NCBI GenBank assembly: GCA_038093515.1
Contig: JBBPSI010000007.1
Location: 124,001 to 188,000 of the forward strand
Source: Butyriboletus loyo
Taxonomy: Eukaryota; Basidiomycota; Agaricomycetes; Boletales; Boletaceae
DNA: 64,000 nucleotides
Reading direction: 5' to 3'
Under the pieces are notes generated by a model that saw only the letters and a program-made list of their open reading frames with translations, ran no database searches and was not told the origin of the DNA. Each line of letters opens with the position of its first letter. Position 1 is the stretch's first letter. This document shows positions 22,973 through 34,141 of the stretch, in pieces. The position numbers were made by a program, and so were the translations under genes.

Positions 22973-25455
22973 TTAGCTCTCAGACATGGATTTAATCATC
23001 GAATCCCCTCTTCTATCCACATCTCCGCCTTCCATTCGCGCAGAATGGCTTCCAAACTGCATCGCTCGTTTTTTCCTCGTGCTTGCCTCCACAAGTCCCA
23101 CCTTTCCCGCGCAAAGCCTCAACAACGTCTTGTCCCCCATCCCGATATCCAACCGTGGGTCTAGTTTTAGATGCACAGGCAGCCCTGCAAGGAATGACAC
23201 GACAGAGAGCGAGAGAAATGGGTGTCTTGTTTCTTTGCCGTGTGAAGATATAATCCGGTCATCACGCCCCAGATTCCGCCTGGGGATGCGATCGAGCTCA
23301 AGCTGGAGCTGGAGAACGAAGGTATTCACAGGACAAAAAAAGTGGACCAACGCGACACACCTCGTCGATCACGCCCTGCCAACCCCGTGCTGTGAAAACG
23401 CTGCGGTGTCGGCCATACCCACCAAGCATCTCGTCTGATCCCAGTCCACTGAGAATGATTTTTGCAGGACTCGTGTACGGTCTATATTCTGAGGTCGGAG
23501 CATCGCACACACGGCCTATACCTCGTGAAGCGAAGTACAGCGCTAATGCAAGACTCTGTCACCGAGCATGAGACACAAGTCAGGTAAAGGAATAGCTTTG
23601 TACGCACGAAGTCCATAACGGTCCTGCTGGGATACATCATTGCTTCGACCACTGATCTCGCAGCTCGACTATCCTGTTTCATATCACTGAGAAACGCAAT
23701 CCTCCCAACTGTCTCTGCATTTACCTCGTATGGGACATCAACTTCAACCTTGAAGCGAATTCAAGACCCATTAAGTGTAGCTTTTGGTGGCAAGACTTAC
23801 GAAGTTCCATACTCTCGTCGGACATAGTCTCCTGAGTTCCTCCACTTCTTGGAGACCCGTCACCCTATCTGGAACCATATACGACGACAATTCCCTGTCG
23901 GCATTACCATTCGAATCAGTTTCCACCATCTTCAAATGTTGTTTTCTCTTCTTTTTGGGAAGTACTCCAATGTTGCCATCCAGTTGTAATTGTATCTTAC
24001 GTGGATTCTCAAAAGCCACGTTTAGTAAGTCGATCGGTTCGTCCGGGGAAATGTACCTGACCGCAGGGAAATCATTAGCAGTCTTGAGATATCTTTGTAT
24101 GTCATACCGGTGCGCAAAGAAGGCCAGCATCGTGGAGTCAATTCCTCCGCTGAAAAGGACAGCAACCTTCGCATTTCCTGCGCCCCCCGGCGCTTGTGGG
24201 ATATCTCTTACGCGCAGCATCACACTTCTATCCAGCTGATAAATGAGTTGTTCCATGGCCCCTAGAAGAGGTGCAGGGAGGGAAGTGGTATCAAGGCCTT
24301 GTATTCTTGGTAGGTTGTCAGGTGGCAACGATCGATCGACTTTCTTGATAACACTCTATCATCGGTGAAGGGATAAACAAAAATATTGTCCGGTAGATGT
24401 CTACATACGAATGACATATGTCCACCACTTGCCCGGGGTATGACAACGAGATTTCTGTGGAAGTCAGTCACAAGCTACAGTGACATTTACTCGATCAGGT
24501 TCTGCGGGACACAAATCAGAGACGCGTACATTATCAGGCTCACGAAGTGCATCAAGGTCGAGTACAAATATTCCATCAGTAGGGAGCTCCTCGAATTTAT
24601 ATGCATCGTCGCCAGCCGACACCGAAGCAAGGAGGAAGATCGGATTGGTCAAAGTAGGCTTGTGTATTAACAGAGATCGCCGACCAAGGGGATCGCGTGC
24701 GAAATGCAACTTCTTTGATGACCCCTACAGAGAATAAGACAATATAGAATTGATGACCGGCTATGAGACAGACCTGGTAAAACACGAACGCGTATCTGGT
24801 TCAACTGGGGAGTGAATGAATGCGCTCAGGGATGGCTGAAGAACCTACGGTCCCTCGATGTTTCCAATAATCTCTGAGATCGAAAGCGATTCTGTTGCGA
24901 CCCGAAAGCGTTCAAAGACTTTCTGACCGTCATTCTCTGCAGGATTGATCTTTGGATGGTCAGCCTTAGTGATGAAAGTTCGCGCGGTTGGTTCATACTT
25001 CTAGACCTTCGAAGACCTATACGAACGATGGCAAGGATGGGGTGGGATCAGTACCGACTCAGATGGAGTTCATGACTGATTCACGAACCTCTCCATTCCA
25101 ACATAATACGTCCCCACCCTCCATATGAGGTTGCACGATCGGGGCATTACCTCTCAACCGAAGCTCAGAGGCATATAATTCCAAGACGTGCCCTCTCGAG
25201 ATCCCGGAGGAACTGCATTCCGCGTCGCGAGCTGGAAAGGCGATGGATGTTGTGTGTTGCGCATCTGGGCCTAATACATCCAGTTTTCAAGGTTCGAAGG
25301 TACTTCATGAAGCTGTGTGTCTGAGTATTAACGGGCCCACCTCGAGCTGCGTTTGCACGCTTCAATTTGTCGGACATGAAACGGAAAGCATGTTCATCTG
25401 CAGGAGTATTTCCCAGTTCACAGGATGTTTGTAAGGAGCAGAAGATCCCGCACAT
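22973..25455 (-). CDS. Asparagine synthetase domain-containing protein (ASNSD1-like)
   Basis: The start at 25455 gives MCGIFCSL, so Cys2 is available as the N-terminal nucleophile of a glutaminase domain; after a short intron the next exon reads GPDAQ, completing the RGPD motif. The synthetase half has the PP-loop LFSGGIDSTML (near 24130) and the later ILSGLGSDEMLGGYGRHR (near 23430). The long insert PKKKRKQHLKMVETD lies between them. This two-domain layout with a divergent core fits the ASNSD1 family rather than true asparagine synthetase, and its reaction is not established. The C-terminus is at 22973. Introns are numerous; two exons around 24840-25140 are weakly supported. Confidence 0.85.
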
Positions 25456-25716
25456 GGAGGCAGCATGAATGAGGTAGAGTTGTAAACTCTACCGCCCCAC
25501 TAGGAAAGTAGACCTGTCCGGATTTATGGCTGCGCACAGCAGCACGCATTGTTCGGAAGGGAGCGAGCCCAGTTTCATCGTAGAGTATTAGCACAACTCC
25601 ATCTTATTTCTACCACCACAACAAAGCAGTCTGTATCACCCGCCCGGTTACAATCACATTGGTGGCAAGCCCACAGGGACACACAAAGAATCTATAGACA
25701 TACAAGGTCGTCATGT

Positions 25717-27748
25717 TTAGGCAGAGTACGTGCTGGCGGACACGTTCCCGCCACGACCGGTCCAGTTGATGTCTAAACAATATTGTGAATATGTATATGG
25801 GCAAGTTGGCAATCATTTGAAACGTACGGATGTCTTCGCCTTTCTTGAGTTTCGCATTTTCTTTTCCGGGAAGAACTCGGAAGGTATGGGCGCCGAAATA
25901 GTCACGCTTTGAAGGCCACCGTGAGTGAGTGAAAGGTAGCATCACGCACAGATGGAACACGCACCTGCGCCTGAAGGAGGTTAGCAGGGACAACTTCACT
26001 CCTGTATCCATCGAAGAAAGCAAGAGCAGTGCTGAAGGCAGGTGTAGGTGTTCCCCAAAGAACAGCCTGAGCAATAATACGTCTCCATCCGGGCTGTGCC
26101 TTGTGGACAGCTACAAAATAGAATGGGCATTGCATCGAGAAAGCACGCAATTAGTCAAGCATACCCTTGTTGAAGAACTCGTCGAAGAGGAGGGATTCGA
26201 GTTGCGGATTCTTTTCGTATGCAGAGGTGAGATCACCGAGGAAAACGCTCTTGAAATACATGCACATCAGATAATTGGGCCATGGTATATGATGCATTGA
26301 CAAACCTTGATAATGCATCCACCACGCCACATGCGGGCAATGCCAGCATAGTTCAAGTTCCAATTCAACTGTGTCGCACGTTTGTAAACTCGCCCCTCTC
26401 GATAGCACATCACGAACCTCCTTGGCGGTCTCCCTCATTAGGATGAAGCCTTGTGTGTATGAGATGATCTTGGAGGCGTAGAGAGCCTGTTCGAGATCAT
26501 CGATGAATTGTTGTTTGTCGCCGCGGAAGGGCTCCTTCTGCGGACCAGCAATGACCTTGCTCGCGCGCGTACGCTCTTCCTTGATAGCGGACAGGCAACG
26601 TGCGAACACAGCTTCACCAATCAAGGTAACTGTACGAATGCATCACATTCATTATCAAGTCAGAATTCGATATCTTCGTAGGATAGTGCGACATACCAGC
26701 AGTTCCAGCGTCAAGAGCGGCGATGGCTGTCCATTTGCCAGTGCCCTTCTGTCCGGCTTTGTCTAAGACCTTGGTGACGAGGGGAACGCCATCATCATCG
26801 TTGAACTTTAAGATATTCGCGGTGATCTCGATGAGGAAGGAATCGAGGACGCCCTTGTTCCACTTTTCAAATATCTCTGCAATCTCTCGCTCATGAAGGC
26901 CAAGACCACGCTTGAGAATGTCATAGGCCTCGGCGATCAACTGCATGTCACCGTATTCGATGCCTGCGATTGAATCTGAGTCAAAAGAAAGTAAGGGAGA
27001 GGTAGAATGATATACCGTTGTGTACCATCTTGACATAGTGTCCGGCACCGGTCTCGCCGACCCAGTCACAGCAGGGTTCTCCATTGACCTGGGCAGCAGT
27101 GGCCTGGAAGATTTCTTTGATGGCGGGCCATGCACTGGGGGAACCACCAGGCATGAGGGAGGGGCCGTGTCGAGCACCCTCCTCACCACCGGAAACGCCG
27201 GAGCCAACAAACAAGAGGCCCTTTGCCTCGAGTTCCTTGGTGCGACGGATGGAGTCAGGGTAATGTGAATTACCACCGTCGATGATGATGTCGCCCTTCT
27301 CAAGGTAGGGCTCGAGCTGGGAGATGAAGCTATCAACTGCAGAACCGGCCTTGACGAGAAGGATGATCTTGCGCGGACGCTTGAGCTTGGAGACGAGTTC
27401 TTGAATGGAGTGTGCGCCCTGAACATTGGTACCTGTGGGAGAGAAAGATGAAAGGAGGGGGAGGAGTATGACGACGTTGCGCACCCTTGGCCTCGTTGGC
27501 GAGGAAATCGTCGACTTTACTGGTGGTGCGGTTATATGCAACGACGGTGAAGCCTTTGTCGTTCATGTTCAAAATCAAATTTTGACCCTATAGCAGACAT
27601 TCAAGATCGCTGAGTGGAAGGGCGAAACAGAGATGCGCACCATGACGGCGAGACCGATAAGGCCGATATCACCACTGGATTGAGGGCTGGTTGGTTAGCG
27701 GTGGTGAAGGGCAGTGGGGGGAGGGGGGACGTACGTTGGAGCAGACAT
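25717..27748 (-). CDS. GND1: 6-phosphogluconate dehydrogenase, decarboxylating
   Basis: This is the NADP-dependent third enzyme of the oxidative pentose phosphate pathway, making ribulose 5-phosphate, CO2 and NADPH. Exon 1 is only 14 nt (27735-27748, MSAPT) and exon 2 is 34 nt (27641-27674), encoding the dinucleotide-binding start [11 protein letters not shown]. The next exon gives [12 protein letters not shown]. Catalytic residues are in [20 protein letters not shown] and [17 protein letters not shown]. The C-terminus FGAHTFRV, then [13 protein letters not shown], ends at 25717, as in full-length homologues. It is divergent from the OSBP gene. Confidence 0.93.
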
Positions 27749-28040
27749 TGTGAGGGATACGGCGGAGGCGGAAGGTGGGCAGATGGAAGATGGGTGTCGG
27801 ATGGATTAGATCAAGGAGCCCGTACTAGTAGGCCTGCGGACCGGGGCGTGAGATGCGGATTGGCTCGCGATGACAAAAGTCGGTTTGTCAGTCTTATCCC
27901 ACCCGCTCGCCCAATTACAATACCAGTCTGCGTCTGGGGTGGGGGGGGAGGAGAATACACGTCGGTCGGCGAGAGAAAATGCGTTCAAAAATGTCAATCC
28001 TTGAGCGAGACGTGTGCTACGAGACCACACGCTCATACAA

Positions 28041-30721
28041 ATGTTATTGTCTCCGAGCATCCACAGCAACCTCGACCGTGTGTCGACGCTGGCTAGCGTG
28101 GATTCCGATCCAGAACGCATCCTGATCTTTTTGTTCATGGACCTCGATCCATCCAACCATTTGGACCAGGATATCGTTTGCCAAGGATGGTTGCTCAAGA
28201 AGAGGAGGAAAAAGATGCAGGGTACGCAGCTCGAGTCTTGACCTAGCAGGCTCCAGGACCCACCGCGTCTCCAGGGTTCGCGCGTCGCTACTTCGTGCTA
28301 CACCACTCAGGCACGTTGTCTTATTCACTCGACCCGAAACACCCCGTTCGCGATCGCATATTCCTACCCCATGCCGTGCTCTCCACCGTCGTGGGGCGCA
28401 AGGATATTCACCTCGACTCGAGTACCGCCACGTTTCACATAAAATGTCTGAGTGCGGAGGACTTCAACACATGGATGTCCGCTTTCAGGCAAGCAGAGTG
28501 AACTGATCGTTCTGTCATCTTGTGTGAATAATTTCGAGCAGGAAATTCATCGTAACGGATGGCCGCCGGTCAAGCGCAAGCAGGCTAACTCCCAGGCTAA
28601 CCCATTCTCAACGGAACAAATCCAGTATCATTGCCGAGGACATGGGGACGGTATGTACACTAAGGTTTTTCACAAGCACGCAATCTCCACTACTGCCAGG
28701 CCATTGTCGAGTTGGAAAGTGCGATTACAGCGCTTCGTGCCGAGGATCCATCCAAGAACAGTTCTCTCAGGTCCAAGTCAGACAAGGAGAAATCCAACAA
28801 TCATAGGGATGTTGGCTCGGTCTTTAGTAAATTTAAAAAGTGTAGGTTTCAGTATGTCAAGGACGCTGGAATGCTGAACCTTACTCTGGCATGTCTCCCA
28901 CAGCTGGACCCCATGTCACTCATGAGGATGGTACTTTGATTCGTCCCAATCCGGACACTAGCGTCAACATCCACCTCCAACGTGCTTATATCGCACTCGA
29001 GTCCCTCAAGGCCCAACACACTACTTTACTGAGGTCACTCTATGCGGTACAAAACGATGCCCTGGCACCGACGATGCGTGGGTCTCCATTATCGAGGACC
29101 GCTGACGAGAAAACCGACGAGCTTCTGTCTGCACCCGGCTTCTCCACTTCGTTGACACACCAGTCGAATAGGATATCATCCGTGACGGATTTGAGTGATG
29201 GTGCGCCTATTGAATGGTTTGACGCGGAAGATAATTTCGGAGAAGAATTTTTACTCGAGGACTCAACACCGGAAGAGGAGAAAGCACGGCTTGTACTGCA
29301 ATCCGCGAATTCGAGCCTAGATGAGTACGGAAGCACATCCAGCGACGAGGAGGACCATATACTACAGAAAACTGTTCGAGATGATCATTCCACTTTACAT
29401 GCGCGTCAAGTTGTCAGGCGAACCCACCTACCTTCAGGGCCCGTGGGTGATGAAGGTAGTCTATTTGCTATGCTGAAGAAGAATGTCGGCAAGGTCCGTT
29501 TTGGTTACTTCGTTTCGTGATGGGGGTCAAGATATCTGCCTTTAGGATTTATCAACCATAGCATTCCCTGTGTCTTTCAACGAGCCTTTGACTCTCTTAC
29601 AACGAACAGCTGAAGAGCTGGAGTACCACGGATTGTTACACCAGGCAGCTGAAGCTAACGAGCCGGTCGAACGAATGTGTTTTGTTGCGGCGTTCGCAAT
29701 ATCCAGCTACGCGCACACGAGGCATCGCTCCGGAAGGAAAGGGTTGTAAGTGGTACCCGTTATGTAAGGGAAGTTACGCCAAGGTTTCTTGTCAGCAATC
29801 CGATGCTTGTAGAAACATTCGAAGATGTCCGTATGAAATTTATCGCGGAAAAGGTTTCGCACAATCCGGTCGTCATTGCCTATCATGCCGAGGGAGACGG
29901 CTGGGAACTACATGGCACGTCTGCTGGGAAGACCAAGTTTTGGGGTTAGTCGTTGCAGTACCTCGCTCTCATGCGAAGTGTGCACGCGAGTAACCTCATA
30001 TTTCGTGTAGGTAAAAGCCTAGAAATCATCCCTTTAGGCACGACACAGCTCAAGATGGGTGATGATCAGTATGAATGGTGAAAGAAATCATTGTATACAA
30101 GTAATGATGTTGATTTATTCGTGCAGGAACAAGCCATCCTCTTTCATGCGAAATTTGATGATGGGAACCAAGTACCTCGAACATTGCGGAAAGATGACAA
30201 TCAAAAACACGGTCGGCGGGGTCAGTTGTGTCGTCGATTTCAAGCAGACAGGTTACTGGAGTGCCTCCAACGAAGTTGCCGGTGTCGTTCTCTCGACGTC
30301 TGGAGACGTGTGTGCGCGCATTGAGGGCAAGTGGGACGACCAGATCGTACTTGCCCTCGATCCATCGCATCTTCGCGTGCTTTGGCGCATCACGCCGTTC
30401 CCGAAGCAGAATGTGGAATATTACGGGTTCACAGCGTTCGGGATCACTTTGAACGAGATTACCAGCGACCTCGAGGGCAAGCTCCCACCTACCGACTCAC
30501 GATTCCGACCAGACGTGCGTGCACTCGAAGAGGGAAACATCGATGAGGCTGAAGCACAGAAAACGCGTTTGGAGGAATCACAAAGAGAGAGACGAAAACG
30601 TGGGGCAGACCGAACCCCTCGGTGGTTCAAGCAGGTTGGCGAAGACTGGAAATACAAAGGGGGCTACTGGGAGGCAAGAGCGACGGGATGGAAAGAAACC
30701 TCGACTGAACCTCTCTGGTGA
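28041..30721 (+). CDS. Oxysterol-binding protein family, OSH3-like (PH plus ORD)
   Basis: This is a lipid-transfer protein likely acting at ER contact sites. The start is taken at 28041 (MLLSPSIHSNLDR); ATG 28137 (MDLDPSNHL) is an alternative. The PH domain runs from CQGWLLKKRRKKMQG across an intron to ARRYFVLHHSGTLSYSL and ends near 28555. The intron after the exon ending WMSAF uses a GC donor (28489-28541). A long acidic and serine-rich linker follows, then the ORD: AEKVSHNPVVIAYHAEG instead of the usual EQVSHHPP, then KPSSFMRNLMMGTKYLEH and ITSDLEGKLPPTDSRFRPD. It ends at 30721 in TGWKETSTEPLW. The GOLD domain of yeast Osh3 is not visible, and divergent GND1 leaves little room for one. Confidence 0.9.
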
Positions 30722-30818
30722 TACAGAACTAATTACATAACGTTGACATGACCCAAATGAGGAAGCAGTTGCAAGCTGAAATAAAAGGCCATCACCGACC
30801 AAGTAGACAGCGGCGACG

Positions 30819-33800
30819 ATGTCTCTGCCAGTCCTCAGACGAGGCTCGGGTCATTCGAGGTGCACGCTGAAACGGTATCTTGCGACACATGCCCCAACCG
30901 TGCAGAAGGACTGTTCTTCCATCACACCACCTTATGCCGAACTACTTCAAAAGCTAGACCGCGTACGAAAACTGCTCAACAACAGGCCATTAACACTCGC
31001 AGAGAAAATTCTATATAGCCATCTAGTTGATCCGGAGAGGAGTTTATCTCGTGGTGGAAAGATTAGAGGCGAAACCCACCTGCAGCTCAGCCCACAACGG
31101 GTCGCAATGCAGGATGCCTCGGCACAGTTGAGTCCTCCTGTCTTCTGTTTTTGATCGACCTACTCAAGGCGCACTAGAATGGCGTTGTGAGTCATGCTGC
31201 GTGCGGCAATTCTTCTTTGAGTTTACAAGGTCCCAGATTACAATTTATGAGCGCTGGTCTCTCTCGATGCGCTGTGCCCACAAGCATACATTGTGATCAT
31301 CTCATCCAAGCAGTCGATGGCGCATCGTCAGATCTTCAGGTGATTGCTGTTCGTCTACGAGAACTGCATGACTGATGCATGACCATAGCGATCTATTGTT
31401 TCCAACAAAGAGGTTTTCGACTTCCTTGAAAGTGCTGCTCGGAAGTATGGAATCGAATTTTGGAAGCCTGGGTCAGGTATCATTCACCAGATCGTACTCG
31501 AAAATTATGCCGCTCCTGGGATGCTCATGTACATACTTTTCCTGATGGCGTATGCACGGACTAAATATTCGTACAATATAGGCTGGGCACGGGTGTGTTC
31601 TCAAACCATTAAATCCACGCAGAAACAGTGATGCCAATCTATAGATTCTCACACCCCGAATGCTGGAGGCCTTGGCTTGCTTGCCATCGGCGTCGGTGGA
31701 GCAGACGCGGTGGATGCCATGACCGGCACGCCTTGGGAATTGAAAGCCCCCCATGTGGTCGGTAAGACCTTCATCATGTGTGGAGAGTCCACCATCTAAT
31801 CGTGCCTCCAGGTGTTCACCTCACGGGCCAACTCAGTGGATGGGCGACTCCCAAGGACTTGATCCTGCATCTAGCAGGAAAGCTCACTGTCAGAGTACGT
31901 ATATTTTATTTCCCGCGGAGATTTCTATCGATCAGCTAGTAGGGCGGCACGGGACGCATTTTAGAATACTTTGGCCCAGGGGTTGCAGCTCAGTCATGTA
32001 CAGGTGCGCCAAACATCATGCAATCGCTCGTATCAGCATTTGGAGCGTCATATAGGGCTGGCTACTGTTGCGAACATGGGAGCCGAGGTAGGTGCAACAA
32101 CCTCAACTTTCCCTTACACAAAAAATATGCGCGCATACCTTCGTGCAACCGGACGTGGTCCAGCAGCTCATGCTGCAGACGAAGCTGCCGAGAAGGGTTT
32201 TCTGAGTGCCGACGAGGGTGCCGAATACGACGAAGTGATAGAGATTGTACGTACCATGAGCAATAACATTTCCCTCACCTGAACCTTCTCGGCCCAGAAC
32301 CTGTCGGATTTGGAACCCACGATAAATGGCCCGTTCACCCCTGACTTGGCGACACCTTTATCGAAGTTCGGGACCTTTGTCCAAGAGAATGGTTGGAAAG
32401 ACGAGCTTTCTGCCAGTCTAATCGGATCTTGCACGAATAGCTCCTATGAGGACTTGGTAAACTTTCCTCGTGGAGTTTGAGGGTTGACATTTCCATTGAC
32501 ATCCTCAAGACCAGGGTTGCAGAGATTGCAAAACAGGCACAGAGTGCCGGATTGACCGCCAAAGTTCCCTTCCTGTGTACACCCGGTTCTGAGCAGATTC
32601 GCGCCACTATGGAACGTGATGGAATCACAGACACTTTACAAGAAGTTGGCGTTGTCATTCTTGCAAATGCGTGCGGTCCCTGTATTGGCCAAGTAGGTTT
32701 CACTTCTTTCTTTAAAATCTAATCAACATCTTGTTGCAGTGGAACCGAGAAGATTCGAAAGACGAAGAGAATGGTATGTGGTACTCAGACAGTAATCATG
32801 TCATCAAAACTCACGTCACTCGTGTCTATTCCAGCTATTCTGACGTCTTTCAACCGGTGAGTTGGTATCTTATCTTCAGTCATCCTTCTGAGTAGAGTTG
32901 TGTAGCAACTTCAAGTCGCGCAATGACGGAAATCGCTATACCATGAACTTTCTAGCTTCTCCGATTATCGTTACAGCCATGGCATTCTCAGGAAAACTGA
33001 CATTCAACCCTGTGACTGATGCTATTAGCTTGCCAAATGGACAACTCTTTAGGTTCTCACCGCCATCTGGACAAGACCTCCCCACCGAAGGGTTCGCTGC
33101 GGGAAATACGGATTATTACCCTAGCCCCATGCCAGAACCTGAAACGCAAACCCAGGTCGTCATTAGCAAGGATTCTCAGCGTCTCGAGCTATTAGAGCCA
33201 TTTCCTAGCCACTTTGGACCCCAGAATCCACGAGGGCTCGAGCTTCCATCACTGAAGGTTCTGATGAGGGTGAGAGGCAAATGTACTACTGATCATATTT
33301 CGGCGGCTGTGGGTCGAGTTTTACCAACAAATTTATTCAATTCGAATGATCGTCGTTGTCAGGGGCCATGGTTGAAGTACAAGGGACACCTTACAAATAT
33401 ATCGGAAAATCTCCGTATGTCACAAAATCACTGCACTCCAACTTGGGTTGACCGCTTTCTGTCCAGTTATTACGGCCATCAATGACGAGGGCGAAGAGAT
33501 GAATGTGGCATTCGACCATGATCACGATGCTTCTCAGTCCAAGAGTGACACCATTCCTGCCATCGCCCAGAGACTAAAGGCGAGAAATCAGCCGTGGGCT
33601 CTGATTGTGGATGAAAATTATGGCGAGGGAAGTGCTCGCGAACACGCCGCACTACAACCTCGATTCTATGGTACGGGTTCGCCTTCCATATAAGTTGAGC
33701 TGGGTTAAGAACAACTGCGCAGGTTGTGCAATGATTGTCGCGCGTTCCTTCGCTCGTATTCATGAAACTAACCTCAAGGTAGTATTCGAAGAGAATGATA

Positions 33801-34081
33801 TTTGGCATGCCACTGATAGTTGCCTCCAGAAGCAAGGTGTTCTCCCTCTCTGGTTCGCTGATAAGGGAGACTACTCTCGAATCGTCTCTGGTGACGTGGT
33901 GGAAACCTTCGGTCTTGAGGATCTCATGAATGGCAACGAAGACGCAGTTGTCAAGCTCCGCGTCACAAACATGAGGGGGGATGTTTTTGAGATTCCAACA
34001 AGACATACAATGTCATCGGACCAGGTCAAATGGTTCAAGGCTGGTTCAGCTCTGAATTTCATCCGTTCACAAATGGCGTAA
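30819..34081 (+). CDS. Mitochondrial aconitase, ACO2-like
   Basis: The N-terminus is basic and serine-rich, as for a mitochondrial presequence. The family isomerises citrate; yeast Aco2, the closest type, also dehydrates homocitrate in lysine synthesis. Iron-sulfur cysteines are in [11 protein letters not shown] and NACGPCIGQ; other hallmarks are [42 protein letters not shown] and [14 protein letters not shown]. Two coding microexons are needed: 31178-31186 (9 nt) and 31582-31592 (11 nt), which restore DASAQ-MA-LLQF and PGML-MLGTD-SHTP. The ending [20 protein letters not shown] is Aco2-like. Stop at 34081, 60 bp from the MSH1 stop on the other strand. Confidence 0.9.
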
Positions 34082-34141
34082 ATGAATTATGAGCACGTAG
34101 TACTAGGCAGGGTGGTAGTAGGATATGAATCTATGTTTGCG

